Of a stretch of DNA of 64,000 nt, positions 38,654 through 48,913 are shown one piece after another. The stretch's first letter is position 1; each line of letters opens with the position of its first letter. The DNA is from Nitrosomonadaceae bacterium (lineage in GTDB: Bacteria; Pseudomonadota; Gammaproteobacteria; Burkholderiales; Nitrosomonadaceae), in the NCBI GenBank assembly GCA_014190895.1, contig BJGV01000003.1, forward strand, positions 1 to 64,000, written 5' to 3'. The notes under the pieces are model-generated. The model was not told the DNA's origin. It was given only the letters and a program-made list of their open reading frames with translations, and searched no databases. Made by a program: the position numbers and the translations under genes.

Positions 38654-40327
38654 ATGTCAAATAACAAACGCAGTCAGATTATTACTCAGGGTGTGCAAAG
38701 ATCTCCTAATCGAGCCATGTTAAGGGCGTTAGGATTCGGTGAAAAAGACTTCGATAAACCTATCGTTGGTATTGCTAATGGTTTTTCTACTATCACGCCT
38801 TGCAATATGGGCCTGAATGAATTGGCGCTTAATGCTGAAAATGCGCTAAAGAGGGCCGGTGCAATGCCTCAAATATTTGGGACTATAACCGTGTCTGATG
38901 GGATATCCATGGGTACCGAGGGCATGAAATACTCGTTGGTATCGCGTGAAGTAATTGCGGATTCGATTGAGACTGCGGTACAAGCTGCAAATATGGATGG
39001 AGTAATCGCAATTGGTGGCTGTGACAAGAATATGCCTGGTGCAATGATTGCAATAGCGCGTATGAATATTCCAGCTATTTTTGTTTATGGTGGCACGATT
39101 AAACCTGGTCGTTATAAAGGGCAAGATCTAACCATTGTTAGCGCTTTCGAAGCAGTTGGGCAATACACTGCACATAAGATAAATGAAGAAGAATTGTTAG
39201 AGGTGGAGCGCCATGCTTGTCCAGGCGCAGGCTCATGTGGCGGCATGTTTACTGCTAATACTATGTCATCGGCATTTGAAGCTATGGGGATGAGCTTGCC
39301 TTATTCTTCAACAATGGCGGCAGAAGATGATGAGAAACGTGTGAGCGCCACAAATTCAGCTGAAACTCTGATTCATGCTATTAAACAACAAATCTTGCCT
39401 CGTAACATCATCACTAGAAAATCAATTGAAAATGCCATTGCTGTAATTATGGCGATAGGTGGATCAACCAATGCGGTATTGCATTTTCTAGCTATTGCTC
39501 ACTCAGCTGAAGTGGAACTTACTATTGATGACTTCGAGAATATACGTAAAAAAGTACCGGTCTTATGTGATTTGAAACCTTCTGGGCGTTATGTTACCAC
39601 TGATTTTCACCAAGCAGGAGGCGTTCCTCAGGTAATGAGCATACTACTTGAGCACGGTTTGTTGCATGGTGATTGCCTAACTATTAGTGGTGAAACCATT
39701 GCTGAAATATTGCAAAATATCCCTAAAATCCCACACAAAAATCAAAATATTATACGACCATGGGATAATCCCATATACGCACAAGGACATCTCGCCATAC
39801 TGAAGGGGAATCTCTCAACTGAGGGTTGCGTGGCTAAGATAACCGGGATAAAAAATCTAGAAATAACTGGTCCAGCAAGGGTATTTGAATCAGAAGAAAC
39901 TTGTATGGCGGCAATACTTTCTCGTCAGATACGCCCAGGTGATGTGGTGGTGATACGTTATGAGGGTCCAAAAGGAGGGCCCGGTATGCGAGAAATGCTT
40001 TCGCCTACCTCCGCGCTTATTGGTGAAGGATTGGGAGACTCTGTTGGGCTTATCACTGACGGACGTTTCTCTGGGGGTACTTATGGTATGGTCGTCGGAC
40101 ATGTCGCGCCTGAGGCCTTTGTTGGCGGAACCATTGCGCTAGTGTACGAGGGAGACTCAATCACCATAGATGCGGAACATAAATTACTACAGTTAAATGT
40201 TTCTGAAAGCGAACTTGCTGACCGTCGTGCTAAATGGCGGCCACCAGAACTTCGTTATACACGAGGGGTGCTAGCAAAGTATGTGAAACTAGTCTCTACT
40301 GCTAGTCAGGGAGCAATAACGGATTGA
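38654..40327 (+). CDS. ilvD: Dihydroxy-acid dehydratase
   Basis: Dehydrates dihydroxyisovalerate and dihydroxymethylvalerate in valine and isoleucine synthesis. Cluster cysteines appear in [22 protein letters not shown] and [16 protein letters not shown]. The last blocks are [12 protein letters not shown] and [13 protein letters not shown] start at MSNNKRSQ (38654), because CAGGAG lies 5 bases before it; the track start is the GTG of that region, two codons upstream. 557 aa is typical. Confidence 0.97.
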   Translation: MSNNKRSQIITQGVQRSPNRAMLRALGFGEKDFDKPIVGIANGFSTITPCNMGLNELALNAENALKRAGAMPQIFGTITVSDGISMGTEGMKYSLVSREVIADSIETAVQAANMDGVIAIGGCDKNMPGAMIAIARMNIPAIFVYGGTIKPGRYKGQDLTIVSAFEAVGQYTAHKINEEELLEVERHACPGAGSCGGMFTANTMSSAFEAMGMSLPYSSTMAAEDDEKRVSATNSAETLIHAIKQQILPRNIITRKSIENAIAVIMAIGGSTNAVLHFLAIAHSAEVELTIDDFENIRKKVPVLCDLKPSGRYVTTDFHQAGGVPQVMSILLEHGLLHGDCLTISGETIAEILQNIPKIPHKNQNIIRPWDNPIYAQGHLAILKGNLSTEGCVAKITGIKNLEITGPARVFESEETCMAAILSRQIRPGDVVVIRYEGPKGGPGMREMLSPTSALIGEGLGDSVGLITDGRFSGGTYGMVVGHVAPEAFVGGTIALVYEGDSITIDAEHKLLQLNVSESELADRRAKWRPPELRYTRGVLAKYVKLVSTASQGAITD

Positions 40328-40355
40328 TTTATGGCCCCTATAGAACTAAAAGTTT

Positions 40356-42434
40356 ATGTCTAATCAGCTGACTGGCGAAACTAGCCCTTACCTTCTGCAG
40401 CATGCCAATAACCCTGTAAACTGGTATCCATGGGGAGGAATGGCCTTGGCATTGGCTCATAAAGAAAATAAACCGATACTTCTCTCCATAGGTTATTCCG
40501 CCTGTCATTGGTGTCATGTTATGGCACATGAATCCTTTGAAGACACAGCAATTGCGGCGGCAATGAACCAGCATTTTATTAATATCAAAGTAGATCGCGA
40601 AGAACGTCCAGACCTTGATCAGATTTATCAAGCGGCCCATTACATGTTAACCAAGCGTAATGGCGGCTGGCCATTAACCTTATTTCTTACTCCAGACCAA
40701 AAACCATTTTTTGGCGGCACTTATTTTCCCAAAACATCGCGTCATGGCTTACCGGGTTTCCTTGATTTACTGCCTCGTGTTGCTAAGACATATTATATTC
40801 GTGGTGCGGAAATAGAACAACAAAGCGCATCTTTGCTAGAGGCATTTGTTAATACGCTGCCACTAAAAAATATGGTTTCCCCTGAACTCTCAGAAAAACC
40901 CATAAAAAAGGCTCTTGCTGAAATTAGCGAAAGATTTGATCCGGTATATGGCGGTTTTGGTGATGCCCCAAAATTTTTTCATCCTACAGAATTAGAGTTA
41001 TGTTTGCGACATCACTATATCCCAGAGAAGAAAGAAGTTCTTCTAATGGTATCTTATACACTTGAAAAGATGGCAAATGGTGGTATCTACGATCAAATTG
41101 GCGGTGGTTTTTATCGTTATAGTACAGATCAACATTGGGGTATTCCTCATTTCGAGAAGATGCTTTATGACAATGGGCCACTGTTACGACTATATGCTAA
41201 TACTTGGCTGATTACAGGTGATCCGCTGTTCAAAAAGATCGCCGAAGAAACTGCGGAATGGGTGATACGTGAGATGCAATCACCAAATAACACAGCGAGT
41301 GGTTACTATTCAACAATAGATGCTGATTCGGAACACGAAGAAGGGAAATTTTATGTGTGGAACCGTGATCAGATAATAAACGTTCTAACTCAAGAAGAAT
41401 ATGCAGTAGTTGCGCCCCACTATGGTCTTGAGCGCCCCCCTAACTTTGAGCGCGAGCATTGGAATCTAGAAGTTGTTCAGCCTCTTGTAGAAATAGCTCA
41501 GATTATTGGTGTAGCCGAGGCGAATGTACACCAAAAACTTACATCAGCGCGTAAAAAACTATTTATTGAGCGTGAGTTACGCATACGCCCATTTCGAGAT
41601 GAGAAAATCCTTACTGGCTGGAATGGATTGATGATTAAAGGAATGGCTAATGCAGGTCGTATTTTTAAACGTGGAGACTGGATACGTTCAGCCATGCTTT
41701 CAGTAGATTTTATTCAGTCTGAGTTATGGAAAGATGGTTGTCTTTTTGCGTCTTATAAAGATGATAAGGTGCATCTCAAAGCTTACCTTGACGATTATGC
41801 ATTTATGTTGGATAGCTTGCTGGAATTGATGCAGGCGGAGTTCCGTCAGACCGATTTGAATTTTGCGGTAGCCTTAGCTGAAACATTATTAGAGAAATTT
41901 GAAGATAAGGAAGCCGGTGGATTTTTCTTTACTAGTCACGATCACGAAAAACTCATACATCGCCCAAAATCAAGTCACGATAATGCTACACCTGCCGGTA
42001 ACGGAGTAGCGGCATACGCTCTGCAACGACTTGGGCATATAGTCGGCGAGTCTCGCTACCTACAAGCGGCGGAAAGTACGTTGAGTTTATTTTATTCTGC
42101 CATGTCTCGTCACGCGAGTCCTCATTGCAGTTTATTGATGGCGCTGGAAGAAATACTTACCCCGCCACAAATTATTATTCTTACAGGTCAGATTTCTATT
42201 CTTAAAGAGTGGCAAAGCGCATTACAACACAGTACACCTCGCGCTATTGTAATTGCTCTGCCAGCAGGGCTTATTGGCATGCCACCGAGTCTTCATAAAA
42301 TCCAATCACCTGGTACGCTTGCCAGTGCCTGGGTCTGTCAAGGCACTGTATGTCTACCAGAAATCTTTAGTTTAGAAGAATTACAGCACACATGTAAGTT
42401 TCAGGATAAAATAGCACCTTCTTTGTTACTTTAA
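40356..42434 (+). CDS. DUF255 thioredoxin-domain protein (YyaL/SSP411 family)
   Basis: 692 aa. The N-terminal DUF255 thioredoxin-like domain holds [20 protein letters not shown], with CHWC at the active-site position. This is followed by a long (alpha/alpha)6-type glycosidase-like region: [38 protein letters not shown] and [13 protein letters not shown]. The family is widespread, and its biochemical role is not established. It starts 29 bases after ilvD and could be co-transcribed with it and with the following cytochrome. Confidence 0.88.
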   Translation: MSNQLTGETSPYLLQHANNPVNWYPWGGMALALAHKENKPILLSIGYSACHWCHVMAHESFEDTAIAAAMNQHFINIKVDREERPDLDQIYQAAHYMLTKRNGGWPLTLFLTPDQKPFFGGTYFPKTSRHGLPGFLDLLPRVAKTYYIRGAEIEQQSASLLEAFVNTLPLKNMVSPELSEKPIKKALAEISERFDPVYGGFGDAPKFFHPTELELCLRHHYIPEKKEVLLMVSYTLEKMANGGIYDQIGGGFYRYSTDQHWGIPHFEKMLYDNGPLLRLYANTWLITGDPLFKKIAEETAEWVIREMQSPNNTASGYYSTIDADSEHEEGKFYVWNRDQIINVLTQEEYAVVAPHYGLERPPNFEREHWNLEVVQPLVEIAQIIGVAEANVHQKLTSARKKLFIERELRIRPFRDEKILTGWNGLMIKGMANAGRIFKRGDWIRSAMLSVDFIQSELWKDGCLFASYKDDKVHLKAYLDDYAFMLDSLLELMQAEFRQTDLNFAVALAETLLEKFEDKEAGGFFFTSHDHEKLIHRPKSSHDNATPAGNGVAAYALQRLGHIVGESRYLQAAESTLSLFYSAMSRHASPHCSLLMALEEILTPPQIIILTGQISILKEWQSALQHSTPRAIVIALPAGLIGMPPSLHKIQSPGTLASAWVCQGTVCLPEIFSLEELQHTCKFQDKIAPSLLL

Positions 42435-42450
42435 TTAAGGATGAGTAAAT

Positions 42451-42762
42451 ATGAAAGCTGTTTGGATAGGAATAATCGGGGTTTCGGCCTTGCTTCTGAC
42501 GGGTGTCGTACAAGCTGATCAAAATCTAGCTCAGAGTAGTGGTTGTCTGAACTGTCATATGGTTGATAAAAAAATGGTAGGGCCTGGATTCAAAGATATC
42601 GCGGCTAAATATCGGGGCGATGCCGGAGCTGAAGCCAGTCTACATGGGAAAGTGAAGAATGGAACTAAGGGAGTTTGGGGCCCCATCCCAATGCCTGCAA
42701 ATACAGGTGTTAGTGACGATAACATTAAGATTCTAGTGAAATGGATTCTAGCACTTAAGTAA
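42451..42762 (+). CDS. Small soluble cytochrome c (c551/c552 type)
   Basis: A 103-aa precursor with a cleavable signal (MKAVWIGIIGVSALLLTGVVQA). The haem motif is CLNCH, and the axial Met is in WGPIPMPANTGVSDDNIKILVKWILALK. The length and the terminal helix match cytochrome c551/c552 proteins, which carry electrons in the periplasm. It could feed the caa3 oxidase. It lies 16 bases after the DUF255 gene and has its own terminator downstream. Confidence 0.92.
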   Translation: MKAVWIGIIGVSALLLTGVVQADQNLAQSSGCLNCHMVDKKMVGPGFKDIAAKYRGDAGAEASLHGKVKNGTKGVWGPIPMPANTGVSDDNIKILVKWILALK

Positions 42763-42779
42763 ACTTAATAGATCAATAG

Positions 42780-42816
42780 AAAAGCTGACGCATTAACGTG
42801 TGTCAGCTTTTTTATT
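42780..42816 (+). terminator. Rho-independent terminator after cytochrome c
   Basis: AAAAGCTGAC and GTCAGCTTTT form a 10-bp stem around a 12-base loop, followed by further T residues. The hairpin lies 18 bases past the stop codon. Confidence 0.85.
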
Positions 42817-42952
42817 TCAGAAGGAAAAAGAAGAGGGCTATTCTGGATATTGACCTATCTCAGTCGATGGCTAATTTTATGATAGATGCTCTTTTTGGTA
42901 GAATCTTATTCTCAAGGCAGTATAAGACCGGTCAACAAGAGAAAGGGGCGGC

Positions 42953-43369
42953 ATGAAAACGTACATTAGGTGGGGCAACGGGGTGAGTTTCTTAGGCGAA
43001 ACGGAAAGTGGTCACACAATTTTAATGGACGGTCCGCCAGAAGTGGGAGGAAAAAATGCGGGGCCGCGTCCAATGGAACTGTTGCTGATGGGAACTGGCG
43101 GTTGTACCGCTTTTGACGTAATGTTGATTTTAAAGAAAAAACGTCAAGAAATCAGCGATTGCAGGGTAGAAATTGATGCAAAGCGAGCCGAAGAAGATCC
43201 TAAAGTATTCACCCATATTCACTGTCATTTTATTCTGACCGGAACAAACCTAAAACCAAAACAAGTAGAGCGGGCAATTAATTTATCTGCGGAAAAATAC
43301 TGTTCGGCTTCAATTATGCTTGGAAAAACAGCAAAGATTACTCATGATTTCGAAATCATTGAAAGGTAA
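42953..43369 (+). CDS. OsmC family protein (YhfA-like)
   Basis: 138 aa of the OsmC/Ohr fold. Two redox cysteines are present in LMGTGGCTAFDVMLIL and KYCSASIMLGKTA. The family reduces organic hydroperoxides or has uncharacterised thiol chemistry; the YhfA branch lacks a settled function. AAAGGGG precedes the ATG. It is convergent with coq7, with 4 bases between the stops. Confidence 0.88.
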   Translation: MKTYIRWGNGVSFLGETESGHTILMDGPPEVGGKNAGPRPMELLLMGTGGCTAFDVMLILKKKRQEISDCRVEIDAKRAEEDPKVFTHIHCHFILTGTNLKPKQVERAINLSAEKYCSASIMLGKTAKITHDFEIIER

Positions 43370-43373
43370 ATTC

Positions 43374-44003
43374 TTAAATCCAATACGCTGTTCGAGTCAT
43401 TACTCTGGAGCCCAGCTTCATTGCTAATTGAATTGGCATTGGTAATTTTACGCCGCCATGAGATTCGGCCATGGCAGCGTGACTCGCCTCGTCGGTTTGC
43501 ATCTGTGTAACAATAGCGCGACTTTTTTTATCGTGATGTGATAATTGATCTAAATGCTCAGTTAAATGAATCTCTACTTGGTTCTCGGTTTCAGCAAGAA
43601 AACCCAAATTCCATTTATCCCCAACCATGCCAACCACCAGACCAATAGCAAATGATCCGCTATACCATAAAGGATTCAATAGACTTTTTCGCCCATTCAA
43701 TTCTGTAATGCGTTGCTCGGTCCAAGCGAGATGTTCTGTTTCTTCGTACGCAGCCTGAGCTAATACAGCTTGCACTTCTTTATTGCGTGCAGTAAAAGCT
43801 TGGCCTTGATATAACGCTTGCGCACAAATTTCACCGGTATGGTTAACACGCATCATAGCCGCAGATTTACTTTTTTCTGCATCCGTCATCAACTCCGTCT
43901 CTGGTAGATTGTCTCCAGGAACTGGGCGCAGTGTTTGTGGGGAAGACAGGAGCGTACGCAGTGCGTTGTCGAATCCAATTATAAGTTTGTCAATATCGAT
44001 CAT
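43374..44003 (-). CDS. coq7: 2-polyprenyl-3-methyl-6-methoxybenzoquinol hydroxylase
   Basis: A di-iron hydroxylase of ubiquinone synthesis. The ligands come from MRVNHTGEICAQALYQGQAF, AYEETEHLAWTEQRI and the C-terminal QTDEASHAAMAESHGG, each holding the Glu and ExxH elements expected. The membrane-interacting helix (LWYSGSFAIGLVVGMVGDKW) fits. 209 aa matches the betaproteobacterial Coq7 that replaces UbiF. It follows the GlcF-like gene by 26 bases in the same direction. Confidence 0.95.
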   Translation of the reverse strand: MIDIDKLIIGFDNALRTLLSSPQTLRPVPGDNLPETELMTDAEKSKSAAMMRVNHTGEICAQALYQGQAFTARNKEVQAVLAQAAYEETEHLAWTEQRITELNGRKSLLNPLWYSGSFAIGLVVGMVGDKWNLGFLAETENQVEIHLTEHLDQLSHHDKKSRAIVTQMQTDEASHAAMAESHGGVKLPMPIQLAMKLGSRVMTRTAYWI

Positions 44004-44029
44004 CGAGATGTTGTTTTTAAATAACAGGA

Positions 44030-45295
44030 TTAAGGTCGCATGCTTATCTGTCTAGCTAACAGCGTTACTGGATGCATTGATTTAATTTTTGGTTCTGTGC
44101 CACGTAACGCACTGGCAATATACATTGCACAGCCTAAATTTGAAGTTGCTAAATACTGTGCACCGCTATTGCTCAATGCTGCTATCTTATCATTTAGTAA
44201 TGTTCTTGACATCTCTGGTTGGTCGAGGAAGTATGTTCCGGCCGCTCCGCAGCATTGATCATTGCCTGGGAGAGGAACAACATGCGCGCCAGGAATAAGT
44301 TTCAGCAATGTATAAGGGTGTTTCTCGCCGCGCAGTACATTACGTAAAGTGCACGGATCATGCACCGCGACTTTATATGGCAAGGGTGCTACCGTCAACC
44401 TCTCCCATCCTTCTGCGGTAACTAGAAATTCATTGATGTCTATAACTTTAACCGAAAGATCAGAGCAATGCTCTGTGAGTTGTGTACCGCAACCTGATGC
44501 AGTGGTGATAATCACTTGTAAATTATTTAACTCATTAAATGCTGCTGCATTCTGTTTCGCCAGATACGCCGCTGTTCTTTTGTCGCCGCCATGTTGATGT
44601 ATTGCTCCACAACAGGTCTGTGTGAGCGGCACATGCACTGTATAGCCTAAACAGTTAAGTGTAAATATTGTTGCATTGAGAGTTGTAGTATCCGTTATTC
44701 TGGCTACGCAGCCAAGAAATAATCCAACCTCACCATGCACTTTCCCGGTTGCAGGGTAAATTGTGCGCCATGATTTGATTGAATTTTTCTCATTGGGCGC
44801 AAAACGAAGTGTATCAACATCAGGCAACTGTGCCTCTAATAAAGCAAGTTTTGTTTTTCCCAAGAGGTTGTATTTTCTCAGCAATTTCTGCAAACCACTT
44901 CCTTGGTAAAAATGTAAAAATGAGCGCAACGTATCGAAACGATTTGGTTTAGCGATTAGTTCATTTTCTATTAATACTCGAGACCAAGACTTTCTAATGA
45001 TACTTTCATTTTTTAACAAAGGAGATGGCGACTCAGCAAGCATGGTACGTGCGTCATTAATCAGGCTGCCATACGCTACATGATTTGGACAGACTGCTTC
45101 ACAAGCACGACAAGTTAAACAGCGGTCTATATGCAGAGCAAAGCATTCGTTCATCGGAATACGTCCGCTTGCCACTCCACTCATAAGAGCAATGCGTCCA
45201 CGTGGTGAATCAGCTTCTGACATAGTTATGCGGTAAGTGGGGCACTGTGGCAGACAAAGACCACAAGCAACGCATCGATCAGCTTCTGCGAGCAT
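44030..45295 (-). CDS. glcF: Glycolate oxidase iron-sulfur subunit (GlcF-like)
   Basis: 421 aa with two 4Fe-4S ferredoxin motifs, CVACGLCLPQCP (residues ~8-19) and CLTCRACEAVCP. Two CCG domains follow (QTCCGAIHQHGG and QCCGAAGTYFLDQPEMS). It carries electrons from a GlcD-type flavoprotein to the quinone pool. A GlcD partner exists at 7498-8898, so they may work together although the genes are 35 kb apart. The ATG at 45295 is the first plausible start; the frame is open upstream but offers no ATG or GTG. There is no clear ribosome site. Confidence 0.85.
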   Translation of the reverse strand: MLAEADRCVACGLCLPQCPTYRITMSEADSPRGRIALMSGVASGRIPMNECFALHIDRCLTCRACEAVCPNHVAYGSLINDARTMLAESPSPLLKNESIIRKSWSRVLIENELIAKPNRFDTLRSFLHFYQGSGLQKLLRKYNLLGKTKLALLEAQLPDVDTLRFAPNEKNSIKSWRTIYPATGKVHGEVGLFLGCVARITDTTTLNATIFTLNCLGYTVHVPLTQTCCGAIHQHGGDKRTAAYLAKQNAAAFNELNNLQVIITTASGCGTQLTEHCSDLSVKVIDINEFLVTAEGWERLTVAPLPYKVAVHDPCTLRNVLRGEKHPYTLLKLIPGAHVVPLPGNDQCCGAAGTYFLDQPEMSRTLLNDKIAALSNSGAQYLATSNLGCAMYIASALRGTEPKIKSMHPVTLLARQISMRP

Positions 45296-45568
45296 TGAAT
45301 TGAGGGAGAAATCGGGTGAGGAGCTAACAGACTCTATGATTGCCTTTGTCGAAAAAAATTCAAAATAAACTTTCTTTGTGAGTAATCCTATAAATTCTAC
45401 AGGTCTCTTTAGAGTCTACCTGTAAAAAAATACAAAAGGTAGTAGAGGTATCTGATACAGTTTAAAAGTAAGGCATTTTTACTCTGATTTTTTAAATGTC
45501 TCGGCAAACTTTCTTTCTGTATTTTAATAACTTATTGCGCCTAGTTTGGCCTAAATTTAACAACCAGC

Positions 45569-46471
45569 ATGCCTTTATTCTCAAAAAAATATCTGCTCGA
45601 TATTCTTCTTAGAAAAAAATCTGGGATAATCCTACTCGTTGTGTTCTTTAGCAACCTTCTTATGCCTATGACGGCATTCTCCCAAAGTAACATTAATCTT
45701 GAATTTAGAAACAAAGATCAGCCTACAAAGACTTTGACTTTAATTGATCTTGGCATTATCGCCGCGCCAGTTTTAGTAAAAATTTTTGAGGTGCATGAGA
45801 ATAGAAATCGTGTCTATAAAGCCTACTCGGCCCAGGTGGTTTTTGACGAGGTATTTGGTAAGGCCTGGAGAGAAGCGGGGGAGATCTTATTTACGTGTAC
45901 TGATGGGTATCAGCCAAGTATACCGGTAGCAAAATTCTTGACTCACAATGCATATTTTGCATTTGCCCAAGAGGATGACTCACCGTTTATAGTAATAAAT
46001 GCACTACAGAACAATGAGATTGTCCAGCTTGGACCACTCTACTTAGTTTGGGACAATATCAATTCTAAAGAATTACTTGATGATGGCGCATCTTATATGC
46101 CCTATCAAATAAGAGAGATTGAGCTTACAGTTTTTGCATCTCGTTTTCCAAATTTAGCACCTCCAAAAAAAGCATCATTAGAAGCGAGGCGTGGTTTCTT
46201 GCACTTCCGTAAACACTGCATGGCATGCCATACGATTAATGACGAGGGTGGCGGTAAAGCAACAGAGCTAAACTACCCAGTAAGTGTAGTTGAACGCATG
46301 CCATTTAAACACCTAATACGCTGGATTGGAAACCCATCGAGCATGCGATATAACACAGTTATGCCGGGACTTGCAAAAGAGACTCCAAACAGACAGAAGG
46401 TTATAAGTGAAATTATTAGTTATCTTAGAGCGATGAGTAAAGTAAAATATGTTCCAAATAAAGGACTCTAA
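45569..46471 (+). CDS. Membrane-anchored or exported monohaem c-type cytochrome, unassigned
   Basis: A 300-aa protein with a signal/anchor segment (GIILLVVFFSNLLMPMTAFS). The N-terminal ~170 residues form a soluble domain, with ILFTCTDGYQPSIPVAKFL and PLYLVWDN. Its pattern recalls oxidoreductase molybdopterin-binding folds, but key residues are not evident. The C-terminal cytochrome c domain holds CMACH and a possible axial Met in NTVMPGLAKE. The electron partner and substrate are unknown. It stands alone, upstream of the aminotransferase. Confidence 0.75.
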   Translation: MPLFSKKYLLDILLRKKSGIILLVVFFSNLLMPMTAFSQSNINLEFRNKDQPTKTLTLIDLGIIAAPVLVKIFEVHENRNRVYKAYSAQVVFDEVFGKAWREAGEILFTCTDGYQPSIPVAKFLTHNAYFAFAQEDDSPFIVINALQNNEIVQLGPLYLVWDNINSKELLDDGASYMPYQIREIELTVFASRFPNLAPPKKASLEARRGFLHFRKHCMACHTINDEGGGKATELNYPVSVVERMPFKHLIRWIGNPSSMRYNTVMPGLAKETPNRQKVISEIISYLRAMSKVKYVPNKGL

Positions 46472-46622
46472 ATACGATGTGTGGTTTCTCACCCAATCCT
46501 CTGTCGTAACTGTTAGACGCCGATCTAGTTTAATGTCATCGGTAGCAAATTTCTTGATCACTTGATAAAATTGATTATTTCTATCTAATTGATCGCCTCC
46601 ACCACTACATTTAGGATCATTC

Positions 46623-47861
46623 ATGCTCACTAGAAACTTTTACCCTGAAAAAAAGATTAATACTTTTTATCCGCCTCAACGCATTTTGATGGGGCCCGGA
46701 CCATCAGACACCCATCCTCGCGTGTTATCTGCTATGGCTCGCCCAACTCTTGGCCATCTAGACCCTGTTTTTACAGATATGATGGAAGAATTGAAAAGTC
46801 TACTTCGTTACTCCTTTCAAACTAAGAATTTATTAACTTTCCCAGTCTCGGGTCCCGGCTCAGTCGGAATGGAGATGTGTTTTGTTAATATGATTAACCC
46901 CGGTGATAAAGTACTTGTATGTCGTAATGGCGTCTTTGGATCTCGCATGATCGAAAACGTACAGCGCTGTGGTGGCGTGGCTATTATAGTAGATAATAAA
47001 TGGGGAGAGCCTGTAGATCCACAGAAAGTAGAAGATATGCTCAAGCATAATCCCGATACAAAAATTGTCGCTTTTGTGCATGCCGAGACATCTACTGGGG
47101 CCCTATCAGATGCAAAAACACTCTGCGAAATTGCCCGTTACCATGACTGTCTTACTATTGTAGATTCAGTTACTTCGCTTGGTGGATCGCCTCTTAAAGT
47201 CGATGAGTGGAATATTGATGCAATTTATTCTGGTAGCCAAAAGTGTCTATCTTGCCCGCCAGGGCTATCTCCTGTAAGTTTCTCGGAACGAACAGTGGAA
47301 TTAGTTAAGAATCGCAAGGGGAAAGTACAAAGCTGGTTCATGGATTTAAATCTATTGCTGGGTTACTGGGGAACCACCCGAACTTATCACCATACCGCAC
47401 CAACCAACGCACTCTATGCTCTACACGAATCTCTGTTTATGTTATACGAGGAAGGATTGGAGCATTCTTGGGCGCGTCATCAACGCAATCATAAAGCATT
47501 AAAAGCAGGATTAGAAACCTTTGGCACTAAATTCTTAGTAGACGAGAAATACCGCCTACCACAACTAAATGCGGTGTATGTACCAACTGGTGTGGATGAA
47601 AAAGAAGTCCGCCGAAGACTGTTAGTTGAGTATAACCTTGAAATTGGCGCCGGCTTAGGTGATTTCTCTGGAAAAATATGGCGGTTTGGTTTAATGGGTT
47701 ACTCAAGTAAAATAGAGAATGTAATGCTATGTCTAGGTGCACTAGAAACCGTACTCGCAGATATGGGTCTAAAGATTCAACCGGGTGCAGCAGAAGCAGC
47801 AGCACACCAAGTCTATGCGAACAGCCCATTAACATCAATGCCAGCAGAAGCACTAAATTGA
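46623..47861 (+). CDS. Class V aminotransferase, serine/alanine-glyoxylate type
   Basis: 412 aa. Family signatures are GPGPSDTHPRVLSAMARPTLGHLDP, FPVSGPGSVGMEMCFVNMINPGD, IVDSVTSLGGSPLKVDEWNIDAIYSGSQKCLSCPPGLSPVSFS (PLP Lys) and RTYHHTAPTNALYAL. It would transfer an amino group to glyoxylate to make glycine, using serine or alanine as donor. With GlcD and GlcF it could handle C2 carbon from glycolate. The donor cannot be fixed from sequence. AGGATC precedes the ATG. Confidence 0.9.
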   Translation: MLTRNFYPEKKINTFYPPQRILMGPGPSDTHPRVLSAMARPTLGHLDPVFTDMMEELKSLLRYSFQTKNLLTFPVSGPGSVGMEMCFVNMINPGDKVLVCRNGVFGSRMIENVQRCGGVAIIVDNKWGEPVDPQKVEDMLKHNPDTKIVAFVHAETSTGALSDAKTLCEIARYHDCLTIVDSVTSLGGSPLKVDEWNIDAIYSGSQKCLSCPPGLSPVSFSERTVELVKNRKGKVQSWFMDLNLLLGYWGTTRTYHHTAPTNALYALHESLFMLYEEGLEHSWARHQRNHKALKAGLETFGTKFLVDEKYRLPQLNAVYVPTGVDEKEVRRRLLVEYNLEIGAGLGDFSGKIWRFGLMGYSSKIENVMLCLGALETVLADMGLKIQPGAAEAAAHQVYANSPLTSMPAEALN

Positions 47862-47887
47862 AACATATTTAATTCTTATATGTCTTG

Positions 47888-47948
47888 AAAAAAACCGCTC
47901 CCCTTTGTTAATTCGTGGTGCAATTATTTCATTGTACCCAAAGGGGAG
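47888..47948 (-). terminator. Structured Rho-independent terminator downstream of metF
   Basis: On the minus strand CTCCCCTTTG pairs with CAAAGGGGAG (10 bp), then CGG and seven T residues follow. Inside sits a second stem, GGTACAAT/ATTGCACC (8 pairs, one G-U), stacked directly on one strand and separated by nine bases on the other. It ends about 100 bases past the metF stop. Confidence 0.85.
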
Positions 47949-48046
47949 GTTAAATACCAAGAAGTGGCATGCCAACGCACAGGAGTAGACAGAAATAAGA
48001 TAAAAGTTGATCCGGTATTTTATATAGAATAAAAATAATACTGAAA

Positions 48047-48892
48047 TTATAATTTCAATCGTTGCCAGATAGTAGTTGTTAACTCAGCCGAATTCAAAGT
48101 ATAAAAGTGCAGGCCCGGCGCACCCGCTTTAAGTAATCGATCACATAAATCAGTCACCACATCTAGGCCAAATGCGCGAATTGATGCGCTATCATCTCCA
48201 TAACCCTCAATTTTTTTTCTAATCCAGCGCGGAATCTCTGTACCACAAGCATCCGAAAATCTAGCTAACTGAGGGAATCTATTAATCGGCATGATTCCTG
48301 GGACAATGGGAATACTCACTCCCATTTTTTCGCAAGCATCCATAAAATTAAAATATGCATCTGCATTATAAAAATACTGGGTAATGGCAGAATTTGCCCC
48401 CGCTTCTACTTTCCGTTTAAAGTTAAACAAATCTGCCTCTACCGAACGCGCTTGGGGATGATACTCTGGATAAGCGGCCACCTCGATATGAAACATATCA
48501 TTAAATTCTTTGCGAATAAAAGTTACCAATTCGCTGGCATAACGAAATTCTCCTGTTTGCACCATGCCAGATGGTAAATCACCCCGCAATGCAACGATAC
48601 GACGAATCCCATTATCACGGTACTTTTGAAGCGTGATACGAATATTTTCATTGGTTGAACCAACACAGGAAAGATGTGGCGCTCCCACATATCCCTCAGC
48701 TTGAATCTCTAGAATCGTTTCAAGTGTACGATTCTGCGTAGACCCACCTGCGCCAAAAGTTACCGAGAAAAATTTGGGGCGAAGTTTTGCCAGCTGCTGA
48801 CGAGCAGAGCGCAATCTTTCAATCCCTTCAGAAGTCTGTGGAGGAAAGAACTCAAAACTAAAGGTCGAACAAAGAGTTTTTTGCGCTTTCAT
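48047..48892 (-). CDS. metF: 5,10-methylenetetrahydrofolate reductase
   Basis: A flavoprotein that makes 5-methyl-THF for methionine synthesis. It has the beta-alpha barrel motif FSFEFFPPQTSEGIERL, the FAD-binding TFGAGGSTQNRTLETI, ALRGDLP, and the substrate region ANSAITQYFYNADAYFNF. It ends with LHFYTLNSAELTTTIWQRL. 281 aa is standard. It is the third gene of metK-ahcY-metF, separated from ahcY by 82 bases that contain a terminator-like hairpin. Confidence 0.96.
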   Translation of the reverse strand: MKAQKTLCSTFSFEFFPPQTSEGIERLRSARQQLAKLRPKFFSVTFGAGGSTQNRTLETILEIQAEGYVGAPHLSCVGSTNENIRITLQKYRDNGIRRIVALRGDLPSGMVQTGEFRYASELVTFIRKEFNDMFHIEVAAYPEYHPQARSVEADLFNFKRKVEAGANSAITQYFYNADAYFNFMDACEKMGVSIPIVPGIMPINRFPQLARFSDACGTEIPRWIRKKIEGYGDDSASIRAFGLDVVTDLCDRLLKAGAPGLHFYTLNSAELTTTIWQRLKL

Positions 48893-48913
48893 CTCTTAAA
48901 GTTAAGAAAATAC

